64,000 nt of DNA. It comes from Pseudochryseolinea flava. GTDB lineage: Bacteria > Bacteroidota > Bacteroidia > Cytophagales > Cyclobacteriaceae. Both the position numbers and the translations under genes were made by a program. Location: positions 1 to 64,000 of the forward strand of contig NZ_QMFY01000012.1 in assembly GCF_003286915.1 (NCBI RefSeq), given 5' to 3'. The notes under the pieces are model-generated. The model ran no database searches and was not told where the DNA came from. It worked only from the letters and a program-made list of their open reading frames with translations. Below, in pieces: positions 7,034 through 16,751 of the stretch. The first letter of the stretch is position 1, and the number at the start of each line of letters is the position of its first letter.

Positions 7034-8623
7034 ATGAAGTATAGTTTTTTGATGATTTTCGTTTTGTATGCAGCGACAGCCATAGGCCAGAATGCAGACA
7101 GCTTATTGCGCGAACTCGATAAGACGATTGCGCAACGGGAGCAAATTCATCAAGCGAAACTTGCGCGTATTGAAAAGCTCAGGTCTAATGTAAAGTCTTT
7201 AAAAGGGGAGGGGCTTTTTGAGCAATACGTATCGATATACGAAGAGTACAAATCTTTTCTATACGATTCGGCGTTCAGTTATGCGCAGAAACTTCATGTG
7301 CTTGCCGTCGCGTCGGGTGATCCGCTGAAGATTGAAATTGCCCGCATGAAACTGGGATTTGTTTTGGTGTCGTCCGGTCTTTTTAAAGAGGCGATTGATA
7401 CGCTCATGCAGGTGCGATCGACGAAGCTTCCTGCGCGCGAGCGATTTGATTACCTATACCTGATGGCGCGTGCTTGCTATGACCTTGCCGATTTTAATCG
7501 CGATGCGTACTATGCGCCGAAGTACGCGACACAAGGCAACGCATTTATCGATTCGGCGATGTTGCTGATGCCCGAAAACTCGCGAGATTTTTTGCAGATA
7601 AAAGGACTAAAGCATCTGCACCTGCGCGACATGCCCACGGCGCGATCGTTGTTCGAAAAGATGATTCACGACTTCGATTTAGAAGATCATGACTTTGCTG
7701 TGGCGGCCAGTACATTAAGCTTCATTTATTTATATACGAATAACAAGGCGTTGTCGAAAGAGATGTTGATTCGGGCGGCAATCGCCGATATACGTTCATC
7801 CACAAAGGAGACACTCGCGACGATTCATCTTGCTGATTTACTTTATCAAGAAGGAAACATCGAGAAGGCTTATGAGTATGTTAAGATCTCGATGGAAGAT
7901 GCGAATTTCTACGGTGCACGTCATCGGAAAATTCAAGTCGCCGCGATCTATCCCATCATTGAGGGGCAGCAGTTAGGCTTAGTGGAATCGAAAAGAAAAA
8001 TTCTGATGGTGTATGCATGGGGCATTACTTTGTTGTCCGTACTCATTATCGGTTTTGGATTCATCTTTTATAAACAATTCCAAAAGCTTCAGGTCGCGAA
8101 AGGCATCATCTCCAAAGCGAATGATAGTTTGACAGAAACCAATCATCAGTTGGGCGACGCCAACAAGATCAAAGAAGAGTATCTCTGGTATTATTTCAAC
8201 ACCACGGCAGACAGCATCTCGAAGTTGGATAGCCTCAAGAAGTCGTTGGAATTAAAGCTTACCATGAAAAAGCTCGACGATGTGAAGTTTACTGTCGATA
8301 GTATTAACATTCGAAAAGAGCGCGACGATCTCTACCACAATTTCGATAAGATTTTCTTGAAACTGTTTCCCGACTTTGTCCAGGTTTTTAATTCCTTTTT
8401 TAATCCGGAAGATCAGATTGTTTTGAAAGAGGGGCAATTGATGAATACCGAACTTAGGATTTTTGCGCTGGTGCGTCTGGGGATTAACGACAACGAAAAG
8501 ATTGCAAAGATCCTCGACTATTCTGTTACCACGATCTACACTTATAAAACGCGTCTCCGCAACAAGTCTATTCTGCCCAACGACACATTCGATAAACAAA
8601 TCATGACGATTCGCGCAATCTAG
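7034..8623 (+). CDS. DUF6377-type membrane-bound TPR regulator
   Basis: A signal peptide (MKYSFLMIFVLYAATAIG) leads into a periplasmic alpha-helical TPR-like region (about 20-315), one transmembrane helix (about 322-345), a cytoplasmic coiled coil and a C-terminal LuxR-like helix-turn-helix (NDNEKIAKILDYSVTTIYTY). This is the layout of DUF6377 proteins, one-component membrane regulators beside SusC/SusD loci. It probably senses a glycan or membrane signal and controls the SusC operon that follows. The longer frame from 7013 starts with TTG; the ATG at 7034 puts the signal peptide at the N-terminus. Confidence 0.85.
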   Translation: MKYSFLMIFVLYAATAIGQNADSLLRELDKTIAQREQIHQAKLARIEKLRSNVKSLKGEGLFEQYVSIYEEYKSFLYDSAFSYAQKLHVLAVASGDPLKIEIARMKLGFVLVSSGLFKEAIDTLMQVRSTKLPARERFDYLYLMARACYDLADFNRDAYYAPKYATQGNAFIDSAMLLMPENSRDFLQIKGLKHLHLRDMPTARSLFEKMIHDFDLEDHDFAVAASTLSFIYLYTNNKALSKEMLIRAAIADIRSSTKETLATIHLADLLYQEGNIEKAYEYVKISMEDANFYGARHRKIQVAAIYPIIEGQQLGLVESKRKILMVYAWGITLLSVLIIGFGFIFYKQFQKLQVAKGIISKANDSLTETNHQLGDANKIKEEYLWYYFNTTADSISKLDSLKKSLELKLTMKKLDDVKFTVDSINIRKERDDLYHNFDKIFLKLFPDFVQVFNSFFNPEDQIVLKEGQLMNTELRIFALVRLGINDNEKIAKILDYSVTTIYTYKTRLRNKSILPNDTFDKQIMTIRAI

Positions 8624-8912
8624 TTGCGATGGTTGTTGCGATTGCCGTTGCAAGCGATTTCAAACGCTTGAAATCACGAAAATGCGTGTTGATAACCGCC
8701 GAAAAGGCTGAGACAAACCGCTCGTGCCACTCTTTTCAATCGATTGATTGACAGTTTGTTGTCAATTATCAACCCCTTCTTTTTTCTAGATTCTCATCAG
8801 ATGGGTTGAATTTCGCCCATGGCATCAGCTTCCTTTGTTCAAGGCCGCAATCGATTGATTGTAATTCAACCAAACCATAACCGCGGTCCTAACCCATCCA
8901 AACTAAACGCTT
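8624..8912. promoter_or_regulatory. Regulatory spacer upstream of the SusC operon
   Basis: This 289-base gap carries the putative control region of the polysaccharide locus. The 14-mer CAATCGATTGATTG occurs at 8737-8750 and again at 8848-8861; its first ten bases are a perfect palindrome. A 7-base inverted repeat ATTGACA/TGTCAAT with a 6-base spacer overlaps the first copy (8747-8766). These are plausible operators for the upstream DUF6377 regulator. I could not place a -33/-7 Bacteroidetes promoter with confidence. Confidence 0.5.
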
Positions 8913-11876
8913 ATGACAAAACTCTATCGGATCAAAGGAATCAGCTTGTTGATTCTCCTCAGCCTCCTGGTCAGCCAGGCTTGGGGACAAACCCAGGTGG
9001 TGACTGGTAAGGTCACGACCACGGACGACGGATCTTTTTTACCCGGCGTGAGTATTCTTGAAAAAGGTACCACTCAGGGCACGGTAACTGACGGCGAAGG
9101 AAACTATCGTATTGAAGTGAGGGCTGGCGCAACGCTTGTCTTTTCTTTTGTCGGTTATGCTTCTCAAGAAGTTGCTGTAGCCGCGCAATCGAATATTAAC
9201 GTAGCACTATCACCCGATATCGCCACGCTCGATGAGATCGTGGTAATCGGTTATGGTACCATCAAAAAGTCAGATGCTACAGGTTCGCTCACAACGGTGA
9301 ATACCGAAAGCTTCAACAAAGGTGTTGTTGCTTCGCCGCAAGAGATGATCATGGGTAAAATGGCCGGTGTGTCGATCACTACAAACAGTGGCGCTCCGGG
9401 TAATGCCGCGACCATCAGAATTCGTGGTGGCGCATCCCTGAATGCTAGCAACGACCCATTGATTGTGATAGACGGTGTACCGATGAGCAACACCAACCTT
9501 GGCGGTTCTCCTAATCTTTTGTCGACACTCAATCCAAACGATATCGAAACGTACACGGTTTTGAAAGATGCGTCGGCCACGGCGATCTATGGATCACGAG
9601 CGTCGAACGGTGTCATTCAAATTACGACGAAACGTGGCAGCAAGAAATTTAAATTGAATTACAACGGTACGGGTACTGTTTATACAACGCCCAAGAAAGT
9701 TGACGTGTACGACGGTAACGAATTCCGCGCATTAGTCAACGAGCAATATGCTGGAAACAATGCCGTGCTTTCATTACTCGGCGACGCTAACACCGATTGG
9801 CAAGATGAGATCTATCGAGAAGCCTACGGACAAGATCACAACCTTACTGCTAGCGGAACTTATAAGTCATTGCCTTACCGTGTGTCGGTAGGATACAACA
9901 ACACCGACGGTATTTTAAAGACATACAATTTCGAAAGAACGACAGCCAGTGTTGGATTAGATCCTTCATTCTTTAATAACAAGCTCAAGGTGAATGTCAA
10001 TGTGAAAGGTGTTATCAACAATAACAACTTCGCAGATCAAGGTGCTATTGGTGATGCGATTGCTTATGATCCGACAAAGCCTGTGCGCAATGGTAATACA
10101 GAATGGTTGGGATATACGACGTGGACAAGGGTGTCGGACGGAACGAGTATCGGACTTGCACCAGGTAATCCTGTAGCACGTTTGGAGCTTACCGATAATA
10201 CGTCGACATCGAAGCGTAGCATCGGTAATATCAACTTTAAATACGATTTGCCTTTCGTTTCTGGTCTTGATGCAAACTTGAATTTAGGATATGATTATGC
10301 GGAGTCGGAAGGACACAACAACGTTGCCGAGAAAACACAATGGATCTACTTGCCGACAGTAGGAGGAGGAAGGTTGAATCCATACGAATCACAAACGAAA
10401 AACAAAGTGTTGGATTTCTACTTGCACTATCAACGCGAAATGAAAAAGCTTGAGAGTAAAGTAGAACTGATGGGCGGATATTCTTACAGTAGCTTCTACA
10501 TTCAGGGAGGAGACTCTACCATGAACAGAAAAGGAGAGGGCGTTACACGTGTGAATTTGTATGAGTCAAAATATGTACTCATCTCATTTTTCGGTCGCTT
10601 GAACTACACGTTGAAAGACAAGTATTTGTTTACAGCAACGTGGCGTAGTGATGCATCGTCGAAGATTAATCCCGATAACCGTTGGGGACAATTTCCGGCA
10701 GCAGCCTTTGCATGGAAAATCAATGAAGAGCCTTTCTTGCAATCAAGCCGTGTGATCTCTGATTTGAAACTTCGCTTAGGATGGGGTATCACGGGTCAGC
10801 AGGGAATTGCTGCAGACTATCCATACATTCCTACTTATACGACCAGTGACAACGCAGCGCGTTACCAATTTGGAAACACGTACTACAACACGCTTCGTCC
10901 TGACGGTTATGATGCGCGCATCAAGTGGGAAGAGACAACAACCATCAACGGAGGTTTTGACTTTGGATTTCTGGACGACAGGCTTACGGGTTCATTCGAC
11001 GTCTTCAAGAAAGAATCGAAAGATCTGCTTGGCTATGTACCGGTCCCTGTGGGAACAAACTTCGCGAGCAAAATTGATACGAACGTTGGGAGCATGGAAA
11101 CCAATGGTGTCGAGTTAAGCTTGAATGCTTCGTTGATTGAAACTGACAAGTTAAGTTGGACATTAGGCTACAACGTAACCTACAATAAGATTAAGATCAC
11201 ACGCCTCAACCTGAGCAACGATCCGAAATTCCTTGTGCCACTCGGTGGTGTAGGAGGCACGACTTCAGGTACAATACAAGTACACAAAGTGGGCGAATCA
11301 CGTCAGTCGTTCTTGGTGTATCAACAGATCTACGACGACAATGGAAATCCGATCGAAGATGCCTATGTAGATCGTACAAACGATGGTGTTATCAACACAG
11401 CAGACTTGTATGTGTACAAGAAGCCAGATCCGACGGTATACATGGGTATTTACTCAACGCTTAAATATGGTAACTGGGATTTCTCTTTTGCAGGTCGCGC
11501 AAGCTTCGACAACTACGTGTATAACAACGTAGCCTCTGGTGCAACGTACCGATCGCTTTACAGCTCACTGGAGTTCCTCAGCAACATGAGCAAGCTTGCT
11601 GACGACACCAAGTTTACGACGGCATTGAACACACGCTTCTCAGATTACTACATTGAAAATGCATCGTTCTTCAGAATGGACAACATCGGCGTCGGATATA
11701 CTTTCAATAATCTCGATGCAAATAACAAGCTTAACCTTCGCATCGGTGGCGGTGTTCAGAATGCTTTTGTGATCACGAAATACAGCGGACTAGATCCTGA
11801 GATCTCTGGCGGAATTGATAACAATTTCTTCCCCCGTACACGTTCATTTTTCCTTAGTGTGAACCTAGACTTTTAA
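8913..11876 (+). CDS. SusC/RagA-family TonB-dependent outer-membrane transporter
   Basis: Imports oligosaccharides across the outer membrane using TonB energy, working with the SusD lipoprotein that follows. A signal peptide (residues 1-26, ending AWGQ) precedes a carboxypeptidase-regulatory-like domain (about 30-105, LPGVSILEKGTTQGTVTDGEG), the SusC-type TonB-box region LDEIVVIGYGT (about 107-117), a plug domain (about 120-235) and a 22-strand barrel ending in the C-terminal FFLSVNLDF. At 987 residues it is of normal size. The SusD gene begins 12 bases downstream. Substrate is inferred as alpha-glucan from the neighbouring GH13 enzyme. Confidence 0.95.
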   Translation: MTKLYRIKGISLLILLSLLVSQAWGQTQVVTGKVTTTDDGSFLPGVSILEKGTTQGTVTDGEGNYRIEVRAGATLVFSFVGYASQEVAVAAQSNINVALSPDIATLDEIVVIGYGTIKKSDATGSLTTVNTESFNKGVVASPQEMIMGKMAGVSITTNSGAPGNAATIRIRGGASLNASNDPLIVIDGVPMSNTNLGGSPNLLSTLNPNDIETYTVLKDASATAIYGSRASNGVIQITTKRGSKKFKLNYNGTGTVYTTPKKVDVYDGNEFRALVNEQYAGNNAVLSLLGDANTDWQDEIYREAYGQDHNLTASGTYKSLPYRVSVGYNNTDGILKTYNFERTTASVGLDPSFFNNKLKVNVNVKGVINNNNFADQGAIGDAIAYDPTKPVRNGNTEWLGYTTWTRVSDGTSIGLAPGNPVARLELTDNTSTSKRSIGNINFKYDLPFVSGLDANLNLGYDYAESEGHNNVAEKTQWIYLPTVGGGRLNPYESQTKNKVLDFYLHYQREMKKLESKVELMGGYSYSSFYIQGGDSTMNRKGEGVTRVNLYESKYVLISFFGRLNYTLKDKYLFTATWRSDASSKINPDNRWGQFPAAAFAWKINEEPFLQSSRVISDLKLRLGWGITGQQGIAADYPYIPTYTTSDNAARYQFGNTYYNTLRPDGYDARIKWEETTTINGGFDFGFLDDRLTGSFDVFKKESKDLLGYVPVPVGTNFASKIDTNVGSMETNGVELSLNASLIETDKLSWTLGYNVTYNKIKITRLNLSNDPKFLVPLGGVGGTTSGTIQVHKVGESRQSFLVYQQIYDDNGNPIEDAYVDRTNDGVINTADLYVYKKPDPTVYMGIYSTLKYGNWDFSFAGRASFDNYVYNNVASGATYRSLYSSLEFLSNMSKLADDTKFTTALNTRFSDYYIENASFFRMDNIGVGYTFNNLDANNKLNLRIGGGVQNAFVITKYSGLDPEISGGIDNNFFPRTRSFFLSVNLDF

Positions 11877-11888
11877 TTGAAATCGATC

Positions 11889-13484
11889 ATGAAGAAAATT
11901 AATATATCATTGACAGTGCTGGCGTTGTTGTTCACGGCAACCTCATGTTTGGATGATCTCAACCAAGAGCCATTAAACAAGAAGATCACAACGGCCAACA
12001 ACGTTTATAAAGATCCAGCATCGTATAAGCAGTTTTTGGCGAAGTTATACGGCGCACTTACACTCACAGGACAGCGCGGTGAGTTTGGTCAACCCGAGAT
12101 CAACGCCCCTGATGAAGGCACAACATCTTTTTTAAGAACGTATTGGAGTGCACAGGAAATCACAACCGATGAGTGTATCAGTGCTTGGGGTGACCCAGGT
12201 CTCGTTGAGTTTCACGGTCACAATTGGTCAGAGCAAAATTCTTATGTTGAACTTTTGTACCAACGCATCTTCATCAATATTGCCTATTGTAATGAATACA
12301 TTCGTGAAGTAACGCCGCGCATCGACGGACTATCTGCCGACATGCAGCCGGAAGTAACACGATTTGTTGCCGAAGCAAGATTCTTAAGGGCGTTGTATTA
12401 CTACTTTGCGCTCGACCTTTGGGGTAACGTTCCTTTTGTTACAGAAGCCGATGCGACCGGTGCGTTCTTGCCAAAGCAGATTAGCAGAGCAAATCTTTTT
12501 GCATACATCGAATCAGAGTTGAAATCCATTGAGCCTATGCTTGCTGACGCAGGCCTAAACGAATATGCACGCGCCGATAAAGCTGCAGCATGGATGTTAT
12601 TGGCGAAACTGTATTTGAATGCAGAAGCCTACCTCGGCACCGAAACAAAGAAATATTCTGAGTGTATTGCCGAGTGTAAGAAGATCATCGCGTCAGGAAA
12701 GTTTACGTTGAACGACAGCTATGAAGATCTTTTTCTCGCAGACAATCACACGTTACGCAACGAGATCATCTTTCCCATTGCAGAGGATGGCGACAATACA
12801 AGAAACTACGGCGGTATGACCTTCGTTATTCACGCTGCTGTCGGTGGACAAATGGACGCTGATAATGGATTCGGAATTGCTTCAGGAGGATGGAACGGTA
12901 ATAGATTCACGAATACATTCGTTGAGAAATTTGCAGATACATCAGGAGAAACGGATACGCGTGCAATGTTCTTTACCGATGGTCAGATCCTCGAGATCGA
13001 ACATCCAACAACGTTCACAGAAGGTTATCTCAGCACGAAGTTTAAGAATATCACATCGACTGGTGCAAAGGGCAAGAACGCGACTTTCGTTGATACAGAC
13101 TTTCCGCTGTTCCGCCTAGCAGATGTATACCTCATGTATGCCGAGGCAGTGAAGCGAGATGGCACAGGCGGTTCTATCGATGACGCTGTTGATTACGTGA
13201 ACGCGATTCGCGAACGTGCTTACGGCGATGACTCCGGAAACATTTCATCAGCGACACTTACGCTTGATTTTATCCTCGATGAACGTGCGCGTGAACTTCA
13301 TTGGGAAGCGCATAGACGTACCGACCTCATTCGTTTCAAGAAGTTTACGGGCGACAGCTACGTGTGGGACTGGAAAGGCAACGTGAAAGACGGTGCGAGT
13401 ACAGCGGCACACACCACGATATTCCCATTGCCAGCGTCAGACCGCGCGGTGAATACAAACCTTGATCAAAATCCTGGATACTAA
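11889..13484 (+). CDS. SusD/RagB-family nutrient-binding lipoprotein
   Basis: Surface lipoprotein forming the lid over the SusC channel and binding the glycan. The lipobox is LFTATSC with the cysteine at about residue 20. The N-terminal SusD-like TPR region includes FVAEARFLRALYYYFALDLW, and the RagB C-terminal region ends in the typical ELHWEAHRRTDLIRF and NLDQNPGY. The longer frame from 11877 begins with TTG inside the gap after SusC; ATG at 11889 gives a normal lipoprotein signal. The next gene starts 12 bases downstream. Confidence 0.95.
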   Translation: MKKINISLTVLALLFTATSCLDDLNQEPLNKKITTANNVYKDPASYKQFLAKLYGALTLTGQRGEFGQPEINAPDEGTTSFLRTYWSAQEITTDECISAWGDPGLVEFHGHNWSEQNSYVELLYQRIFINIAYCNEYIREVTPRIDGLSADMQPEVTRFVAEARFLRALYYYFALDLWGNVPFVTEADATGAFLPKQISRANLFAYIESELKSIEPMLADAGLNEYARADKAAAWMLLAKLYLNAEAYLGTETKKYSECIAECKKIIASGKFTLNDSYEDLFLADNHTLRNEIIFPIAEDGDNTRNYGGMTFVIHAAVGGQMDADNGFGIASGGWNGNRFTNTFVEKFADTSGETDTRAMFFTDGQILEIEHPTTFTEGYLSTKFKNITSTGAKGKNATFVDTDFPLFRLADVYLMYAEAVKRDGTGGSIDDAVDYVNAIRERAYGDDSGNISSATLTLDFILDERARELHWEAHRRTDLIRFKKFTGDSYVWDWKGNVKDGASTAAHTTIFPLPASDRAVNTNLDQNPGY

Positions 13485-13496
13485 ACGAACACGATC

Positions 13497-14546
13497 ATGA
13501 AATACCTAAGCATATTTTTCATGTTGCTGGTACTGTGTGCCTGCGAAAAAGATGAAACAAAGGCCGTACTGTCGCCAAACTCGACACCGGCAACCATCAC
13601 AAGTCAAGCCAACGGTTTTGAAAAGGAGATCACACCGGAAACACTTGCGGAGTCGCTTGAGTTTACCTGGAATGAAGCAAACTATGGTGTAGAAACACAA
13701 GTGACGTATACGGTTGAAATCGGTACGACAGATGCGTTTGAAAATCCTACCGTAGTAGGAACATCAAATACGAACAAGCTTGCAGTTCTGCTTGGCGACT
13801 TGAATACAAAGTTGCTGAACGACTTAGAGCTTCCTGCGAACGAAACATCATCGCTACAACTTCGGGTTGTGGCTTCCATCGGTGGCAAGTACGCTTTACA
13901 ATCAAACCCTGTAGGAATCAAAATCAAAACGTACAAAGCTGAAGACGCAAAGCCTGCATCACTGTGGCTTCCGGGCGGCTATCAAGGTTGGAATCCTGCA
14001 ACAGCACCTGTTATCTACTCGATTGGCGGCGATGAGTTCGAAGGCTATGTGTACATCAAGGAAGGTACAGGCTTCAAGTTTACAAGCGACCCCGACTGGG
14101 TTCACACCAACTACGGCTACGCTGGCGTGACTGGGAAGTTAACCACCGATGGTGCCGCTGATGGGATGTCTATTCAGACAGAAGGTTATTACCGCTTGAA
14201 GGCAAACATCGCAGAACTCACCTATGAAATTCAACTTGTTTCCACGTGGGGAATGATTGGTACGGCAACGCCTAACAATTGGGATGCGAGCACACCGATG
14301 ACCTACAACAAAGATACCGATGAGTGGACGGCTACCCTTGACTTAAAAGCAGGTGCATTGAAGTTCCGTGCAAACAATGACTGGGGGTTAAACTACGGAC
14401 CGGAGAATAGCAATCTGCTTACTGGAAAGTTGATTCATACCGATGGTGCGATTAGCATTTCGGAAGATGGTAACTATACAGTCGTACTCGATTTCAGTCG
14501 TGCTGTGGCACCGTATGAATACGCCTACAAGGTGACGAAGAATTAA
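13497..14546 (+). CDS. SusE-like outer-membrane starch-binding lipoprotein
   Basis: A lipoprotein (MKYLSIFFMLLVLCACEKD, lipobox cysteine at residue 16) with an N-terminal SusE-type immunoglobulin-like domain (about 30-150, LEFTWNEANYG) and two tandem C-terminal carbohydrate-binding modules: SLWLPGGYQGWNPATAP (about 155-250) and WGMIGTATPNNWDASTPM (about 255-345). The aromatic WNP and NNWD motifs are those of SusE/SusF starch-binding modules. It probably holds malto-oligosaccharides at the cell surface. It is third in the SusC/D/E-like order. Confidence 0.88.
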   Translation: MKYLSIFFMLLVLCACEKDETKAVLSPNSTPATITSQANGFEKEITPETLAESLEFTWNEANYGVETQVTYTVEIGTTDAFENPTVVGTSNTNKLAVLLGDLNTKLLNDLELPANETSSLQLRVVASIGGKYALQSNPVGIKIKTYKAEDAKPASLWLPGGYQGWNPATAPVIYSIGGDEFEGYVYIKEGTGFKFTSDPDWVHTNYGYAGVTGKLTTDGAADGMSIQTEGYYRLKANIAELTYEIQLVSTWGMIGTATPNNWDASTPMTYNKDTDEWTATLDLKAGALKFRANNDWGLNYGPENSNLLTGKLIHTDGAISISEDGNYTVVLDFSRAVAPYEYAYKVTKN

Positions 14547-14585
14547 TTTGGTAGGTAGTTACTGCCAAATTTTGGGTTCCTTAAC

Positions 14586-14608
14586 CGGAGAAGGCTAGGC
14601 CTTCTCCG
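14586..14608. terminator. Hairpin after the SusE-like gene (no T-run)
   Basis: A perfect 10-bp inverted repeat (CGGAGAAGGC/GCCTTCTCCG) with a 3-base loop lies 40 bases after the SusE-like stop. No T-tract follows on either strand, so it may slow or process the transcript between SusE and the amylase gene, rather than end it. Confidence 0.5.
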
Positions 14609-14680
14609 CTAAGGATAATCCAGATGTAGAAACTTAATAATTGATTTGTAATGTTAGTTAACCTCGCATCGTATAGTATG

Positions 14681-16048
14681 ATGAAGAAAATGTATTTCGC
14701 AGCAATGCTCATGATTGCATGCAGTGGGAAGGAAAGTGATCCGGCGCCAGTCACACCAACGACGCCAGATGAGCCGAAACAATATGGAACGCCATTCGCT
14801 GCTGTACCAGCGCCTAAAGACGTTGTGTTGTATGAAGTCAATACGCGTGCGTTCAGTGCATCTGGAAATTTTCAAGGTGTGATCGATCGTCTTGATCACA
14901 TTAAATCTTTAGGTATTAATACCATCTGGCTGATGCCGATTCATCCTGTGGGTGTCGAAAGATCTGCCGGCGGATTAGGCTCTCCTTATGCGGTAAAAAA
15001 TTACCTCGAAGTAAACACCGAATTTGGTGACCTCAATAAATTGCGAGAACTCGTGGATGAAGCACACGAAAGAAATATGGCGGTCATCATCGATTGGGTT
15101 GCCAATCACACATCATGGGATAATCCATGGATCAAGAATAGAACGTGGTATAGTCAAAACGGCAATGGTGATATCATCATCCCTCCAGGTACAAACTGGC
15201 AAGATGTAGCAGAGTTGAACTTCGCGAATGCAGACATGCGCAAAGCCATGATTGCCGCCATGAAGTATTGGGTGCTCGAAGCCAACATCGATGGATTCCG
15301 GTGTGATGCTGTGGATTTTGTTCCGACTGATTTTTGGAAACAAGCCATCGATCAGTTGAATGCGATTCCGGGACGCGAACTGATTTTGCTAGCCGAAGGT
15401 GGTAAAGCCGATAATTTCACCGCGGGCTTTCAAATGAACTACGCTTGGGATTTTTACAATAACCTCAAAGACGTGTACGGAAAAGGAAAAGCAGCAACGT
15501 CAATCTTTACAACGCATGCGAATGAATATAACGCGATCCCCGCTGGAAAAGTAAAGCTTCGCTATACAACGAACCACGATGAATCTGCCTGGGAAGCCAC
15601 GCCGATAGAGTTCTTCAAAGGCGAAGATGGTGCACTCTCGGCATCGGTTATAACGCTATTTACAAGCGCCGTCCCGTTAGTGTATGGAAGTCAAGAAGTG
15701 GGGCGTGCAGAGAAGCTTGCTTTCTTCACACGCGATCCCATCAACTGGTCCGCTAACAGTGACATGCTCGACAACTATGAGAAGTTGTTTGCGATATACA
15801 ATCAGTCTGATGTGTTTATCGACGGTAGTCTTCAGTCTTTTAATGATAATGACATTGCCGCCTTCACGCGTACACTTGAGGATGATCAATACTTCATTCT
15901 CGCGAACGTTCGCGGCGAAGCAAAAATACATACACTTGAGGCTTCGGTTAAGAATTCAACGTGGACTAACGCCATGACAGGCGCATCGGTTGAATTATCA
16001 TCAACCGTAGAACTTGCACCCTACGCATTTTTGATTTTGAAAAAATAA
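14681..16048 (+). CDS. GH13 alpha-amylase-family lipoprotein (SusG-like role)
   Basis: Hydrolyses alpha-1,4-glucans, probably at the outer membrane. The start at 14681 gives a lipoprotein signal ending LMIAC (cysteine about residue 12) followed by a Pro/Thr-rich linker. The GH13 conserved regions are all present: VIIDWVANHTSWDN (region I), GFRCDAVDF with nucleophile Asp near residue 208 (region II), LILLAEGG with the acid Glu (region III) and YTTNHDES (region IV). At about 455 residues it is compact, with no extra binding module. It follows the SusE-like gene by 134 bases. Confidence 0.92.
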   Translation: MKKMYFAAMLMIACSGKESDPAPVTPTTPDEPKQYGTPFAAVPAPKDVVLYEVNTRAFSASGNFQGVIDRLDHIKSLGINTIWLMPIHPVGVERSAGGLGSPYAVKNYLEVNTEFGDLNKLRELVDEAHERNMAVIIDWVANHTSWDNPWIKNRTWYSQNGNGDIIIPPGTNWQDVAELNFANADMRKAMIAAMKYWVLEANIDGFRCDAVDFVPTDFWKQAIDQLNAIPGRELILLAEGGKADNFTAGFQMNYAWDFYNNLKDVYGKGKAATSIFTTHANEYNAIPAGKVKLRYTTNHDESAWEATPIEFFKGEDGALSASVITLFTSAVPLVYGSQEVGRAEKLAFFTRDPINWSANSDMLDNYEKLFAIYNQSDVFIDGSLQSFNDNDIAAFTRTLEDDQYFILANVRGEAKIHTLEASVKNSTWTNAMTGASVELSSTVELAPYAFLILKK

Positions 16049-16077
16049 GACGGGTTTAGATTGTTTTATTTGTAAGG

Positions 16078-16106
16078 GCTCCGTTCATCGCGGAGCTTCT
16101 TTTTTA
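16078..16106 (+). terminator. Rho-independent terminator of the amylase/Sus operon
   Basis: GCTCCG (16078-16083) pairs with CGGAGC (16091-16096) across a 7-base loop, followed by TTCTTTTTT. The hairpin lies 30 bases after the amylase stop and its T-tract overlaps the last codon of the convergent response-regulator gene by about three bases. Confidence 0.8.
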
Positions 16107-16517
16107 TACAATAGGGGAGTTGAACTTCAGTCGTTCATTCTTTTGGTTGTTGAGCACCGCCACTAATCCAGAATGAAATTCTTGAATATTGCTCGGCTTG
16201 ATCAGGAAGTCTGTAGCGCCGAGTTTGTAGCATTCTTTGATCTCTCTTTCCTCGCTTGAGGTTGTGTACATAATGACTGGTAAATGTCGCAGTCTATTGC
16301 TCTTTCGAATCTCAGTGAGACACTGTTTACCATTCATGATGGGCATGTTGATGTCCATGAAAATCATGTCCGGAAGATCGGTTGCGAGTTCAAGGAAGTT
16401 CATAGCCTCTTTTCCTTTTTGGAAGGGGATATAACGGATATCAGGATCGATATCCATCAAAATCGTGTAGAGCAGATCAAGATCGTCAGGGTCGTCGTCG
16501 ACATACAAGAGCGTCAT
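16104..16517 (-). CDS. Single-domain response regulator (CheY-like)
   Basis: A 137-residue receiver domain with no output domain. It has the acidic cluster VDDDP at residues 6-10, the phosphorylation site Asp55 in IFMDINMPIMNG, a Thr-Thr-Ser switch region (MYTTSS) and the conserved lysine in FLIKPS. Such proteins relay phosphate from a histidine kinase or bind a partner. No kinase is nearby. The longer frame reaches 16562 but the domain begins at the ATG at 16517 (MTLLYVDDDP). Confidence 0.92.
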   Translation of the reverse strand: MTLLYVDDDPDDLDLLYTILMDIDPDIRYIPFQKGKEAMNFLELATDLPDMIFMDINMPIMNGKQCLTEIRKSNRLRHLPVIMYTTSSEEREIKECYKLGATDFLIKPSNIQEFHSGLVAVLNNQKNERLKFNSPIV

Positions 16518-16751
16518 AGCAGTTAGGTTTATACAGGTAAGTTTTAACCCGTAAAAAGACATGCCATCAGGCGACTACTGAGCGGGATGAACTCCTTCAA
16601 GGTCCAGGAATCGGCCGCATGCCTGCGAGATTGTGTCCTCAAAATGACCATGGAACTTCTTCGTGATCGATTGGCGCGCGCCAACGCGTTCAGAACGTCT
16701 AGGAACGGACGTGGTACTAAGATTTCAAGTGGTAGCCAAAAACAACTTGTT

